This document shows, piece after piece, positions 7,141 to 15,780 of a stretch of DNA of 19,845 bases. Both the position numbers and the translations under genes were made by a program. The stretch comes from Bacteroidia bacterium. Lineage in GTDB: Bacteria > Bacteroidota > Bacteroidia > Flavobacteriales > Flavobacteriaceae. How positions within the stretch are numbered: position 1 is the stretch's first letter; every line of letters starts with the position of its first letter. The notes under the pieces were generated by a model, which was given only the letters and a program-made list of their open reading frames with translations, searched no databases and was not told the origin of the DNA. The DNA lies in NCBI GenBank assembly GCA_030429325.1, contig JAUICT010000005.1:1-19845 (forward strand), written 5' to 3'.

Positions 7141-7782
7141 TCAGCTACTCTTACTGGGGTCTTTGGTATACTGCAAGTACGAAAGGTCGTGTGCCCTACG
7201 ATCAGGAAACTTATGATCTGCCTCTTCGGATGACATTTTGGGATCAACAATAACATCCCCTTTTGGTTTCCAATCAGCAGGCGTAAACACCTGGTGCTCC
7301 ATATGTAATTGAAGTGCATCTATTACCCGTAGGATTTCATCAAAATTTCGTCCTATGGACATGGGATAGGTAAGGTGGAGCTGAATATCCTTGTTGGGGC
7401 CGATAACAAAAACGGAGCGGACTGTTTTGGAGGCGTCCACATTATCATAGATCATCCCATATTTTCGGGCTATTTTCCCATCGGCATCGGCTATAATGGG
7501 AAAACGTACCGATACATTCATTGATTTCTCAATATCCTTTTTCCAGCCTAAATGGGACTCAAGGTCATCCACACTCAAGGCAATGGCTTTTACGTTCCTG
7601 CCGGAAAACTCTTTCTCCAGTTGCGCGACCACTCCCAGTTCTGTGGTACACACCGGTGTATAATCTTCTGGGTGCGAAAAAAGAAGACCCCATGAATCAC
7701 CGAGCCATTGATGGAAACCTATCTCACCTTCAGTTGTTGTTGCCTTAAAATCAGGTGCCAAACTCCCTATTCCCAGTCCCAT
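7141..7782 (-). CDS. 1-Cys peroxiredoxin (Prx6 class)
   Basis: This thiol peroxidase reduces hydrogen peroxide and organic peroxides in the cytosol. I prefer the start at MGLGIGSLAPDF, giving 213 residues; an upstream frame extension to 7827 adds 15 residues that do not look like the family. The active site HPEDYTPVCTTEL (37-49) has peroxidatic Cys45 and Thr42, and the supporting Arg is Arg122. The C-terminal dimer-arm signature FTPADWKPKGDVIV (167-179) is typical of Prx6. Cys45 is the only cysteine in the protein, so no internal resolving disulfide is possible and an outside reductant is needed. The gene is divergent from the LytTR regulator across 85 bp, which makes coregulation plausible. 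Confidence 0.95.
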   Translation of the reverse strand: MGLGIGSLAPDFKATTTEGEIGFHQWLGDSWGLLFSHPEDYTPVCTTELGVVAQLEKEFSGRNVKAIALSVDDLESHLGWKKDIEKSMNVSVRFPIIADADGKIARKYGMIYDNVDASKTVRSVFVIGPNKDIQLHLTYPMSIGRNFDEILRVIDALQLHMEHQVFTPADWKPKGDVIVDPKMSSEEADHKFPDRRAHDLSYLQYTKDPSKSS

Positions 7783-7811
7783 TTTTAATTCCTTGATTGT
7801 GAATACAAAAT

Positions 7812-7823
7812 AGAAATATTTCT
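7812..7823. promoter_or_regulatory. Palindrome in peroxiredoxin/LytTR divergent promoter
   Basis: AGAAATATTTCT is a perfect 12-bp palindrome close to the centre of the 85-bp divergent region (7783-7867) between the peroxiredoxin and LytTR genes. It is a candidate operator, but being AT-rich in an AT-rich gap it could arise by chance. Confidence 0.3.
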
Positions 7824-7867
7824 TCAAATTCCTCTATATTTAGCTTGTAAATTTTAACATTTCTTCC

Positions 7868-8626
7868 ATGAGTAGCCAAATTCGTTCAATTCTTGTAGAC
7901 GATGAACAACGACACCATGATATTCTTGGAAAGATGCTCACTACCTTCTGTCCTTCGGTAGATCTTTTGGGAGATGCGTATTCGGTAAGGGAAGCGGTTT
8001 CACTAATCGATAAAGTGAAGCCCCATTTGGTGTTCTTGGATATTGAAATGCCAGAAGGAAATGGATTTACCCTGTTCGACCATTTTGAAGACCCTCCTTT
8101 TGAGGTCATCTTCACCACGGCCCATGACCTATATGCGATCAATGCAATCAAATATGCTGCCTTGGATTATCTTTTAAAACCAATAAACATCCAAGAACTA
8201 AAACAAGCTGTTGCCCGGGCCGAAAAAATATTGACCAAGCAAGCTCCTCCCCGAGGCGAAGAATACCAAGTGCTTAAGGAAAACATACAGCTCCATGATA
8301 AAAGGTTTACCAAAATTGCATTGCGATCTTCGGAAGGAATAGATTTTGTTGAGGCCAATCGTTTGCTTCGTGTTGAGGCCAATCATGTATACTCCAATTT
8401 TCATCTGGATAACGGAAAAGTAATTATGGTCTCCAAACCTCTTGGCGATTTTGAGGCACTTTTGGAATCTTGCAATTTCTTTAGGGTACATAAGTCACAT
8501 ATGGTCAATCTCAGCCATGTTGACAAATATATCAAGGGCAAAGGCGGCTATCTTATTCTCAAGGATGGCTCCCACGTGGATGTATCAGTAAGAAAAAAAG
8601 AGGCTTTGCTCAAACGCCTAATGTAG
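7868..8626 (+). CDS. LytTR-family response regulator
   Basis: This 252-residue DNA-binding response regulator has a receiver domain (5-122) and a LytTR domain (about 148-250). The receiver carries acidic pocket Asp11/Asp12, phosphoacceptor Asp58 in LVFLDIEMP, Thr/Ala in IFTTAHD (81-87) and Lys104 in YLLKPI. The LytTR domain contains FVEANRLLRVEANHVYSNF, FFRVHKSHMVNLSHVDKYIKG and a closing DVSVRKKEALLKRL. LytTR proteins bind pairs of 9-bp direct repeats; such a pair lies at 15468-15497. Its usual partner type, a LytS-like kinase, is encoded convergently, and their 3' ends overlap by nine bases. Phosphorylation by that kinase is likely but inferred. Confidence 0.95.
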   Translation: MSSQIRSILVDDEQRHHDILGKMLTTFCPSVDLLGDAYSVREAVSLIDKVKPHLVFLDIEMPEGNGFTLFDHFEDPPFEVIFTTAHDLYAINAIKYAALDYLLKPINIQELKQAVARAEKILTKQAPPRGEEYQVLKENIQLHDKRFTKIALRSSEGIDFVEANRLLRVEANHVYSNFHLDNGKVIMVSKPLGDFEALLESCNFFRVHKSHMVNLSHVDKYIKGKGGYLILKDGSHVDVSVRKKEALLKRLM

Positions 8627-9664
8627 GTCATTGGGCAAGCAAAGTGTCACTTGGGTTCCTGATGGCAAGCCATTATCGTGCAAATCTTCAATGGAAACAT
8701 AAAACTCTTGAAGTCCAGATTCCATATTCAATAAGGCAAGCCTGGCCTCAATATTGGACATTGCAACTGAACGATGCTCTTTGCTCTGCATTTCCAACAC
8801 TTGGGCTCTTCCCACGCCATTATCTCTAATGATGCAATAAATAGACATATCGGTCTCCCTGATTTCCAAAAGAAGCTTTCCACGCCTTGGAGCGGTTCTA
8901 AGTCCGTGGATAATTGCATTTTCCAAATAAGGCTGTAGCAACATGGGAGGAATCATTATGGTTTCCGGAGCTGCCACTTTTATGCTTACTTCATAGTCGA
9001 AAACATGGTTAAATCGCATCTTTTCCAGTTTAAGGTACGTATTCAGAAATTCAATTTCATTGGCCAGGGTAATATGGGACATTATGGAATTTTCCAGATT
9101 TTGTCGCATAAGACCAGCAAACTCTGATAGGTATTCAAGCACCTTATCAGTTTGGTTTGCCAGAACAAATTCTTGAATGGAGGAAAGAGAGTTGAAAATA
9201 AAATGGGGGTTCATTTGGGAGGATAGCATTTTCATACGCGCCCGAAGAGCTTCCTGTTTTTGTTGCTTTAGCTCACTTTTATGAAAATTGGACGCAGAAA
9301 TCACAGATTGCACCCTTGCTTTTAAAATCTCATGATGAATGGGTTTCTTTATGTAATCATTCGCTCCTAGATTAAAACAACGTGCCAAGGTCTCATCTTC
9401 TTCTTCCCCACTGACCATGATAACCGGAAGTGTTTTATATTCCGGGTTAGACCTAATCTGTTGCAACAGTTCCAAGCCACTGATGTCAGGAAGATTGATA
9501 TCCAACAACACCAAATCGAACGGTTGGCTCGAAAGGCGTTTAAAGAGAAATTGACCTTTTGGCACAAACGAAATTTCATACCCCTCTTCAACAAGCACAT
9601 GGTTTACAAGTTCCAGTATTTGCCGGTTATCATCTACAATGAGAATTGCACCTCCCTTACCCAT
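8618..9664 (-). CDS. Cytoplasmic REC-LytS-type sensor histidine kinase
   Basis: This 348-residue protein fuses a receiver to a LytS/YehU-type (His_kinase, pfam06580) kinase. The receiver spans 5-120 with Asp11/Asp12, phosphoacceptor Asp55 in LVLLDINLPD and Lys107. A coiled linker, FHKSELKQQKQEALRARMKMLSSQ (127-150), leads to phosphoacceptor His154 in NPHFIFNSL. The ATP-binding part has LLQPYLENAIIHG (242-254), DNGVG (281-285) and SGTQV (335-339). No membrane segment is present, so input probably comes from the receiver rather than a ligand. Its start overlaps the end of the giant hybrid kinase by eight bases, so the two are coexpressed, and the receiver is a natural target of that kinase. Output to the convergent LytTR regulator is inferred. 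Confidence 0.95.
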   Translation of the reverse strand: MGKGGAILIVDDNRQILELVNHVLVEEGYEISFVPKGQFLFKRLSSQPFDLVLLDINLPDISGLELLQQIRSNPEYKTLPVIMVSGEEEDETLARCFNLGANDYIKKPIHHEILKARVQSVISASNFHKSELKQQKQEALRARMKMLSSQMNPHFIFNSLSSIQEFVLANQTDKVLEYLSEFAGLMRQNLENSIMSHITLANEIEFLNTYLKLEKMRFNHVFDYEVSIKVAAPETIMIPPMLLQPYLENAIIHGLRTAPRRGKLLLEIRETDMSIYCIIRDNGVGRAQVLEMQSKEHRSVAMSNIEARLALLNMESGLQEFYVSIEDLHDNGLPSGTQVTLCLPNDLH

Positions 9665-12600
9665 CCAATGAATTCGTTAAAAATTCTTGCAAAGCTGCAT
9701 CATCCCCAGCATATATAGCGTCTTCCAATTTGCTCAAATCTGTTGCAGGTAATATTTCACTTAAGCTAGCGGCTACTGACACCAATTTCTCCGTTTCAAA
9801 AATAGGCAGGCTTTTAATGGCCTGTAGGGCCATCTTTTTTTGATTTGACTGTTGTTTGTTGAGTGAACGCTTCCTAGGGTTTTCCGTAACGGGAAACTGT
9901 AAAAACTGTCGAAGGACACTAACCAGCTTTGTCAACTGAATCGGTTTGGTAAGGTATGCCGAGAACCCTGCCTTTAACGCTGCTTCTTGGTGTTCTTTAA
10001 AGGCATCAGCGGACAATCCGACCACAGGAAGGTTTGGGTTCAACTTCTGGATTTTTTCAAATGTTTCATATCCATCTATTTCAGGCATGTGGATATCCAT
10101 AAATACAATATCTGGACAGTACCGTTCTACCATCGAAATACCTTCAGACCCACTTCTTGCCAGATAAATCTCCGATCCCAGTTCGGAAAACAATGCTCTT
10201 ATCATTTCTTGGTTCATGGGGTGGTCTTCCACTACAAGAATCTTACTATTGGCTGGTACACGATAGTTGGCCAATAGTGTTTCTGGATGTTCTGATTGTG
10301 GTGGTGCAGCAGTTTCAAACGGAATTTCTATGGTAAAACAAGTTCCCCTACCTTCCTCACTACTTACCATGAGTTTTCCACCAAGGATTCCGACCAAGCT
10401 TTTGGTAATCGCAAGACCAAGTCCTGTACCTCCGTATTTCCTATCCGTTCCGGCATCGGATTGTGTAAAGGGTTCAAATATCCGTTCCAGGTCTGAAGCT
10501 GGTATACCAATACCTTCATCCTTGACCTCAAAAACCAACAGTTGGTCCCGAACATTGAGGCTAAGCCGAACACTATTGGACTCCGGTGTGAACTTAACGG
10601 CATTCCCCACAATATTCATAAGGATTTGCTTTATCTTACCACGATCAGAGTGTATATATCGGGGTGTTTCCTTGGCCAATGTATGCACAACCCTGACCCC
10701 TTTTGATTTTGCCAAACTGTTTTGAATACGATATACGGAATAGAACAACTGCCTCAAATCCATATTCTCCAACACCAGTGTTGTCTTCCCAGCCTCTATC
10801 TTTGATAAATCCAAAATATCCCTGATTATTTCGGAAAGTGATTCGGCACTTTGATGAATATTGTTGAGATACCGCCGGAACGAATAGGTCAGATCCAACG
10901 CCTTACTTTGCTTTTCCAAAATCTGTGCAAATCCTACTATAGCATTGAGTGGTGTTCTAATCTCGTGGCTCATATTGGCAAGAAATTGAGATTTTGCGCG
11001 ATTTGCATTGTCTGCATCGTTCTTGGCATAAATCAAATCCCGTTCCGCTTCTTTCCGCATTTCTATTTCATGCCGTAGATGCTGTGTGCGTTCCTTGATT
11101 TTTCCTTCAAGTGCCTGGTTTAGCTTGGCCAACTGCCTTTGCGAGCTCGCCAATTCCCTATTCAACGTTATGGCCTGTTCATATAAGGTGGAATTGGCAA
11201 TGGAAATAGCGGCTTGGGAAGCAATAATCCTAAAGACTTCCAATCCTCCTTGAGAAAACATCCCCGTCATTTGACTATTTGCAATGTAGAGCACACCTAT
11301 AAGATCGTTCTGTTTAATAAGTGGCAAAAGAAGTAAGGATCCGGATGCATCCGGTAAGGGGTTTTGGGCTTGCTCGCTATATTCGGCTAAATCATCTATG
11401 CACAATTCCTTTTTTCCTAAGGCAACATGTTCTATTAGGTTCATGGGAAGGGCCATGGCGTTGTTGAGTTCACACTCAGAAAATAAATTGGTCAAAGGAT
11501 CATTAAGATCAATAAAGGCGGAAACGACCAAACTGGTATCTTTGAGCAGAACCAGGGCTCCCTTATCCGCACCAGCATTCTCCATCACTATTTTTAATAG
11601 GCTCTGGACCAACTGATTTTTATTGACCTCAGCAGAAATAGTCTGTGTTGCCTTGATCAGACTTTGAAAATCGAAACCGTTGGCCTTGGAAATAACTTCG
11701 GAGCCATCTGTCTTTATTGCTATGGGACTTGTACCATCATCAATACAAACACCCCATTCCCTGAATGTAGTACTTGCTTCATGCTTTAGGGCCCTTTTTA
11801 GGAAACTGAACTTTTGCTCCGGCAAAACTTGGTGAAGTACGTCTGCCAGCATAGCCCGAGAGGCCAATGCCCCAACTTTTTCCGTGAAGCAAAGCGCCTC
11901 TTCAATTTTCTCGGAAATATGGGTGAATTTTCCTGTTCTACACGCCAAAAGCAGTTCAACCAATTGATGGTCGGCTGCAAAATTATCTCGCTGAATCATG
12001 GCCAAACTTTTCAGCCGTTGCTGCCGGGATTTAATGTTTTGCAACACAGATTCATCACCTGGATTCATTAGCATCAAATCACAAACAGATTGCAACGCGA
12101 GATATTTGAAGAACTGGGGCTCACAAAATTGTATTTCCAATTCTGATTTATGGGCCAAGAAATAATCGCTGGCATCTTTATAGTTTCTTTGAAGGCAATA
12201 AACCCACCCCACTAAAATATGATGACTGGCCATGGCGGAACGACAATCCGAATCTTTAAGCAAACTGTCCGATATTTCCAGCCCTCCACTAGGGTGTTTC
12301 CCATCGGGTTGGGCCAGCATCAACCCAATTGATTTTATAGACTGGACTCTCGCCATGTAATAAGCATCAGTGGGATTCCGCAATAATTTTAGAGCCCTAT
12401 CGCACAGTTTCAAAAACTCCTTTATATCGGCTCCACACAATAACTTATTACGTATTTTCACATAGAGTAAATTATGCAGTCCTTGCGCATCCCCACGATC
12501 CATGCAATACTCAATTCCTGAATCCAAATGACCCTCCAAGGCTTTATAGGTATTTTTCAAGGGGGCCATTACACCATGATATATGGATACGGTACGGGCA

Positions 12601-15419
12601 AAATATTTATCTGAAACCGTTTTATCCAATAGTTTAAGTCCTAAATCACCCCATTCCAGTCCTAATTTATATTCTTGATAACGACAACATAAAAGTGTAC
12701 CTAAGTGAATGAATGTAAATGGGGCAGAATCTAACCGACCAAACTTTAGGTTTAAATTTCCTAATCGAAGTAGAACAAACGCATACAGGTTCTGATTGAC
12801 CCGCTGGGCGGAGGTGCACATGTTGACCAAGACATCCCTAAGATGGCGATGACCTTGCGGAATATTTGAAGACGCTTCCCCAAGTTCTTCCAAATTATCG
12901 GGCATTTTTTTCCGAAACTCTTCGTATTCCTTTTCTATTTGTTTTGCTGATATGGGCAAACGCAAGGATACCCCAAGTTGGCCCAGTGCCCGTATTCCTT
13001 CTTCCAGGTTTTCTTTGAACAATGAATACGCTTCAAAAAACTTCATATTCAATAAGTGCACTGAGCATTGTTCATTGCCTTCTTCGGCAACGAAAAGAGC
13101 CTTTTGGGCGTATTCCTGTCCCTTTTCAATATTCCGTAATAAATAAAACGCTTTGGCAAGTCCAAAAAGCACATCGAAACGGAATACCTTAATTTGAAAC
13201 TTCTCTTGCATGGCGAGGGCAAAATCCAAGTATTGCTGCGCTGTATGCGGAGAATTTGAATCATTGGCCAACTGTGCTGCCTGGAGTACATTGGGTAAGG
13301 AATCCAACGCCATTGCTTTATGGATCAGTTCCCTGGACTCCAATAAATGCTCTACGAATTGGTTTAGCTCTATTGACCCATTGAACTTTCCCTTTAAAAG
13401 ATAGTGTTCCGCTACCATTTTGTGCAGCACCTCCGGGGTCATATCAAAGTCTGGAATATGTAACGAAAGTGCAGCCCGTTCAATTCGCTTATGACTAAAA
13501 ACATAGGTGGTTTTACTTGTATCTGTCTTAGTTAATTGCCCCGAGTCCGTCAAAAGTTCCAACAACAATACAACGATCTCTTGAGGAAAACCGCAGACCG
13601 ATGTCAATAAGGGTATATTAAACTTGCCATTATCATACGCGGCCACTTTTAGCAGAACCTGTGCTTGATACGATTGGAGTAATAGTTGTTTCTCATAAAC
13701 CGCCAAGACGTTTTCGGCTACCTCTTGTTGCTTTACCCGATTCAAATTATATTGCCAACGATGTCCCACTTCGTCGAAAGTCAATACGTGATCATCCTGC
13801 AATGATCGTAGAAAATGTTGAATATAATAAGGGTTGCCGTGTGTTTTCTTGTGGATTGTTTTGGCAAGTTCGTTGATTTCACCTTCTTCTTCGGATAGGG
13901 CATCAGCTACGATTTTTTGTGTAGCGGTCTCGCTCAAAGGCATCAACTTGATTATAGGAGCGGGCATTTGCGCCTCTTTTAAGGAGTTTTGAAACTTTCG
14001 TAGAGGGTGATCATCCGACATACCCTCCGGATTATAGGAAAGCACAAACATTACCCTGGATATAGGGGCCCATGCCATGTACTCTATCAATTTTAGGGAA
14101 GGTAAATCGCACCATTGCACATCATCGATGAAGAGCACCCGTTTTAACCCAATACCGTCCAGGGTTCTACAATATCTGGCAAAGAGATTCACAAATCGGT
14201 CTCCAGTTTCCAAGGGGTCCAAAGTCTCTGGTTGTGGAAGCGAGCCGGTCAGTTCTTTCAAATCGGGTATCACGCCAAACAATGCGGATAAGTCGGACCC
14301 CAACCCTGAAATAAAAACATTTTTTATTTCTGCATGGCTTTTGCCAGACTTGATTAAAATGCGTTGTGCAATGTTCTGGAATGCCCGCTGAAAAGCTTTA
14401 TAGGGTGTGGCCTGTGATTCATCAAAACTGCCTTTGGAAAAAAGGGTGTCCGATTCAGAAATAGCCGATTCAAAGGCATTACCTAGGGTCGTTTTACCCA
14501 TTCCCCCAGCCCCTTCAACAAAAACAACCGCAGACTCTCCTTGACGAATTTTTTGATAGACAGCCATCAATTGGTCCACGGCTTCTCCCCTTTCCAATAT
14601 TCCTTGGGGAAAATTAAGTACGCCGGGGTTATACTTAGTGCTCAGCGGCAATAATTCTAAATATGTGCCTTTGGCATGCTGGGACTCCAGACTCAACAAA
14701 TCCTTTAGCACGCCATGGGCGGATTGATATCGGTCCTCAGGGCGTTTTTCCAAAAGTGCTTGGATTATCTTGTAAATTCCGGTATGCTTCCAGAGTACTT
14801 GCTCGTCATCCACTGCATAGGGTTCTGTAAGATGTTTATAAAGAATCTCCTGTTTGTCCACGGCATTGATAAAATGCCTTCCCGTGAGCCAAAAGTGCAG
14901 GAGAACACCCAAACCATAAAAATCTGAACGTGAATCAGGCCTCTTGTTGCTGCGCTTACTAAACTCAGGAGCTAGAAAATAGAAATCCTTTTCTTCGAAC
15001 CAGTCTAAATCGTCTTTGCTATATTTCTTTTGAAGCAAGCCCAAACCCAAAATAATGAGTTTACCATTTTTATTCACCAAAAACCGTTGGCTTCCCAATA
15101 GGCCAAAGCAGTATTTTTCTTGATGCACTTTTTGAATGGTCCTGACCAATGAAATTGCCCGGGTAAGAAATCTGCCAAATTCCCTATCATTCTTTGGTGC
15201 CTTGGGGAATTCTTCATTGGGAAGGGGCACACGGTAAGATATGCCATCTTCTCCCAGACCGACCAATTCTTCAATAGACATGCTCTCGAACATTCCGTTA
15301 CTGAAAAGCTTCCCAAAAAACTCGGCTTGTACCGCTTTAGGAAATTTTTCCTCTACTAGACACCCTTTAGAGTCTGGTGTGATCTGTATGCTTACTCCTT
15401 TTATGGATACTGGTTTCAT
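9657..15419 (-). CDS. Giant pseudokinase-ATPase-TPR-GAF hybrid histidine kinase
   Basis: This 1920-residue soluble sensor has no membrane segment. Domains in order: a shortened Ser/Thr-kinase-like domain (about 55-245); a STAND-like P-loop ATPase with Walker A GAGGMGKTT (303-311) and Walker B LFIDDVQWCD (429-438); a helical, TPR-like region (about 690-1215); GAF (about 1250-1410); a coiled coil (1415-1470); HisKA with His1485 in SHEIRTPLNAI; HATPase with N1602/N1606, DEGIGIP (1634-1640) and GGTGLGLA; and a receiver with Asp1732, Asp1775 and Lys1825. An 85-residue tail has no His, so it is not an HPt domain. The kinase-like domain has lost HRD (FGL, 105-107) and DFG (GLG, 125-127) but keeps APE (150-152) and Asp166, so it is a predicted pseudokinase. 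The architecture matches trifunctional kinase/ATPase/HK proteins of other phyla, whose ligands are mostly unknown. Confidence 0.95.
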   Translation of the reverse strand: MKPVSIKGVSIQITPDSKGCLVEEKFPKAVQAEFFGKLFSNGMFESMSIEELVGLGEDGISYRVPLPNEEFPKAPKNDREFGRFLTRAISLVRTIQKVHQEKYCFGLLGSQRFLVNKNGKLIILGLGLLQKKYSKDDLDWFEEKDFYFLAPEFSKRSNKRPDSRSDFYGLGVLLHFWLTGRHFINAVDKQEILYKHLTEPYAVDDEQVLWKHTGIYKIIQALLEKRPEDRYQSAHGVLKDLLSLESQHAKGTYLELLPLSTKYNPGVLNFPQGILERGEAVDQLMAVYQKIRQGESAVVFVEGAGGMGKTTLGNAFESAISESDTLFSKGSFDESQATPYKAFQRAFQNIAQRILIKSGKSHAEIKNVFISGLGSDLSALFGVIPDLKELTGSLPQPETLDPLETGDRFVNLFARYCRTLDGIGLKRVLFIDDVQWCDLPSLKLIEYMAWAPISRVMFVLSYNPEGMSDDHPLRKFQNSLKEAQMPAPIIKLMPLSETATQKIVADALSEEEGEINELAKTIHKKTHGNPYYIQHFLRSLQDDHVLTFDEVGHRWQYNLNRVKQQEVAENVLAVYEKQLLLQSYQAQVLLKVAAYDNGKFNIPLLTSVCGFPQEIVVLLLELLTDSGQLTKTDTSKTTYVFSHKRIERAALSLHIPDFDMTPEVLHKMVAEHYLLKGKFNGSIELNQFVEHLLESRELIHKAMALDSLPNVLQAAQLANDSNSPHTAQQYLDFALAMQEKFQIKVFRFDVLFGLAKAFYLLRNIEKGQEYAQKALFVAEEGNEQCSVHLLNMKFFEAYSLFKENLEEGIRALGQLGVSLRLPISAKQIEKEYEEFRKKMPDNLEELGEASSNIPQGHRHLRDVLVNMCTSAQRVNQNLYAFVLLRLGNLNLKFGRLDSAPFTFIHLGTLLCCRYQEYKLGLEWGDLGLKLLDKTVSDKYFARTVSIYHGVMAPLKNTYKALEGHLDSGIEYCMDRGDAQGLHNLLYVKIRNKLLCGADIKEFLKLCDRALKLLRNPTDAYYMARVQSIKSIGLMLAQPDGKHPSGGLEISDSLLKDSDCRSAMASHHILVGWVYCLQRNYKDASDYFLAHKSELEIQFCEPQFFKYLALQSVCDLMLMNPGDESVLQNIKSRQQRLKSLAMIQRDNFAADHQLVELLLACRTGKFTHISEKIEEALCFTEKVGALASRAMLADVLHQVLPEQKFSFLKRALKHEASTTFREWGVCIDDGTSPIAIKTDGSEVISKANGFDFQSLIKATQTISAEVNKNQLVQSLLKIVMENAGADKGALVLLKDTSLVVSAFIDLNDPLTNLFSECELNNAMALPMNLIEHVALGKKELCIDDLAEYSEQAQNPLPDASGSLLLLPLIKQNDLIGVLYIANSQMTGMFSQGGLEVFRIIASQAAISIANSTLYEQAITLNRELASSQRQLAKLNQALEGKIKERTQHLRHEIEMRKEAERDLIYAKNDADNANRAKSQFLANMSHEIRTPLNAIVGFAQILEKQSKALDLTYSFRRYLNNIHQSAESLSEIIRDILDLSKIEAGKTTLVLENMDLRQLFYSVYRIQNSLAKSKGVRVVHTLAKETPRYIHSDRGKIKQILMNIVGNAVKFTPESNSVRLSLNVRDQLLVFEVKDEGIGIPASDLERIFEPFTQSDAGTDRKYGGTGLGLAITKSLVGILGGKLMVSSEEGRGTCFTIEIPFETAAPPQSEHPETLLANYRVPANSKILVVEDHPMNQEMIRALFSELGSEIYLARSGSEGISMVERYCPDIVFMDIHMPEIDGYETFEKIQKLNPNLPVVGLSADAFKEHQEAALKAGFSAYLTKPIQLTKLVSVLRQFLQFPVTENPRKRSLNKQQSNQKKMALQAIKSLPIFETEKLVSVAASLSEILPATDLSKLEDAIYAGDDAALQEFLTNSLDG

Positions 15420-15780
15420 TTCATGGTTATTGGATTACAATTTACTCAATTCTATATGATTGGATGGAACGTTAAGAAGGTAACTGAATACGTTAAGAAG
15501 ATTATTGAAAAAATACCCTCATGGTCTAGTGTAAAAAAACGGTGTATCTGCACAAAACCTATACACTGATAAGAAAACCATACCCTTTGAGAAAGTCTCA
15601 CTAGCAAGCTGCCATAGTCCCATTTACTTTTGACCTATGTCAATGGACGATACCCAACTGTTCAACCGAGTTGTTTGTAATACGCTCTTTACACCACTTA
15701 GGTTTCACAGGAAATAACAGCACTGTACCAATGACAAGTTATGATCATCGAAATGAATTGCTAACACTAAATACAAAGAA
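15420..15780. other. Divergent intergenic region, giant kinase / AraC regulator
   Basis: This 361-bp gap carries the LytTR-type direct repeats at 15468-15497. On the minus strand, TAGAATTG (15454-15447) resembles the Bacteroidota -7 element TAnnTTTG with one change. The pair AGTGTA/TACACT (15528-15533, 15562-15567) with inner GTGTAT/ATACAC forms a loose dyad. A lone LytTR half-site match lies at 15653-15661. There is no supportable gene. The unusually long leader ahead of the AraC gene suggests more control sites. Confidence 0.6.
15468..15497 (+). promoter_or_regulatory. LytTR-type direct-repeat operator
   Basis: AACGTTAAG (15468-15476) and TACGTTAAG (15489-15497) each match the published LytTR-family consensus [TA][AC][CA]GTTN[AG][TG] at every position, and their spacer is exactly 12 bp, as in AgrA/ComE sites. 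Identity continues for two bases past each repeat, giving 11-bp repeats with a 21-bp period, two helical turns. The site is 49-78 bp upstream of the giant kinase start. Its proximal repeat covers the place where a -33 element would sit relative to the TAGAATTG -7 candidate. Repeats read toward the AraC gene, so either gene could be the target. Confidence 0.7.

Noticed and set aside
7783..7827. Extended N-terminus of the peroxiredoxin (start at 7827)
   Set aside because: The extra 15 residues are hydrophobic and unlike the family; the internal ATG at 7782 gives the normal Prx6 beginning.
9946..10725. Long open frames on the + strand opposite the giant kinase
   Set aside because: Amino-acid content and codon use are those of an antisense shadow; the minus-strand frame has clear HATPase and receiver motifs there.
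15653..15661. Single LytTR half-site match on the minus strand (ACAGTTGGG)
   Set aside because: A lone 9-mer at this degeneracy is expected about ten times by chance in a window of this length, and no partner lies 21 bp away on either side.
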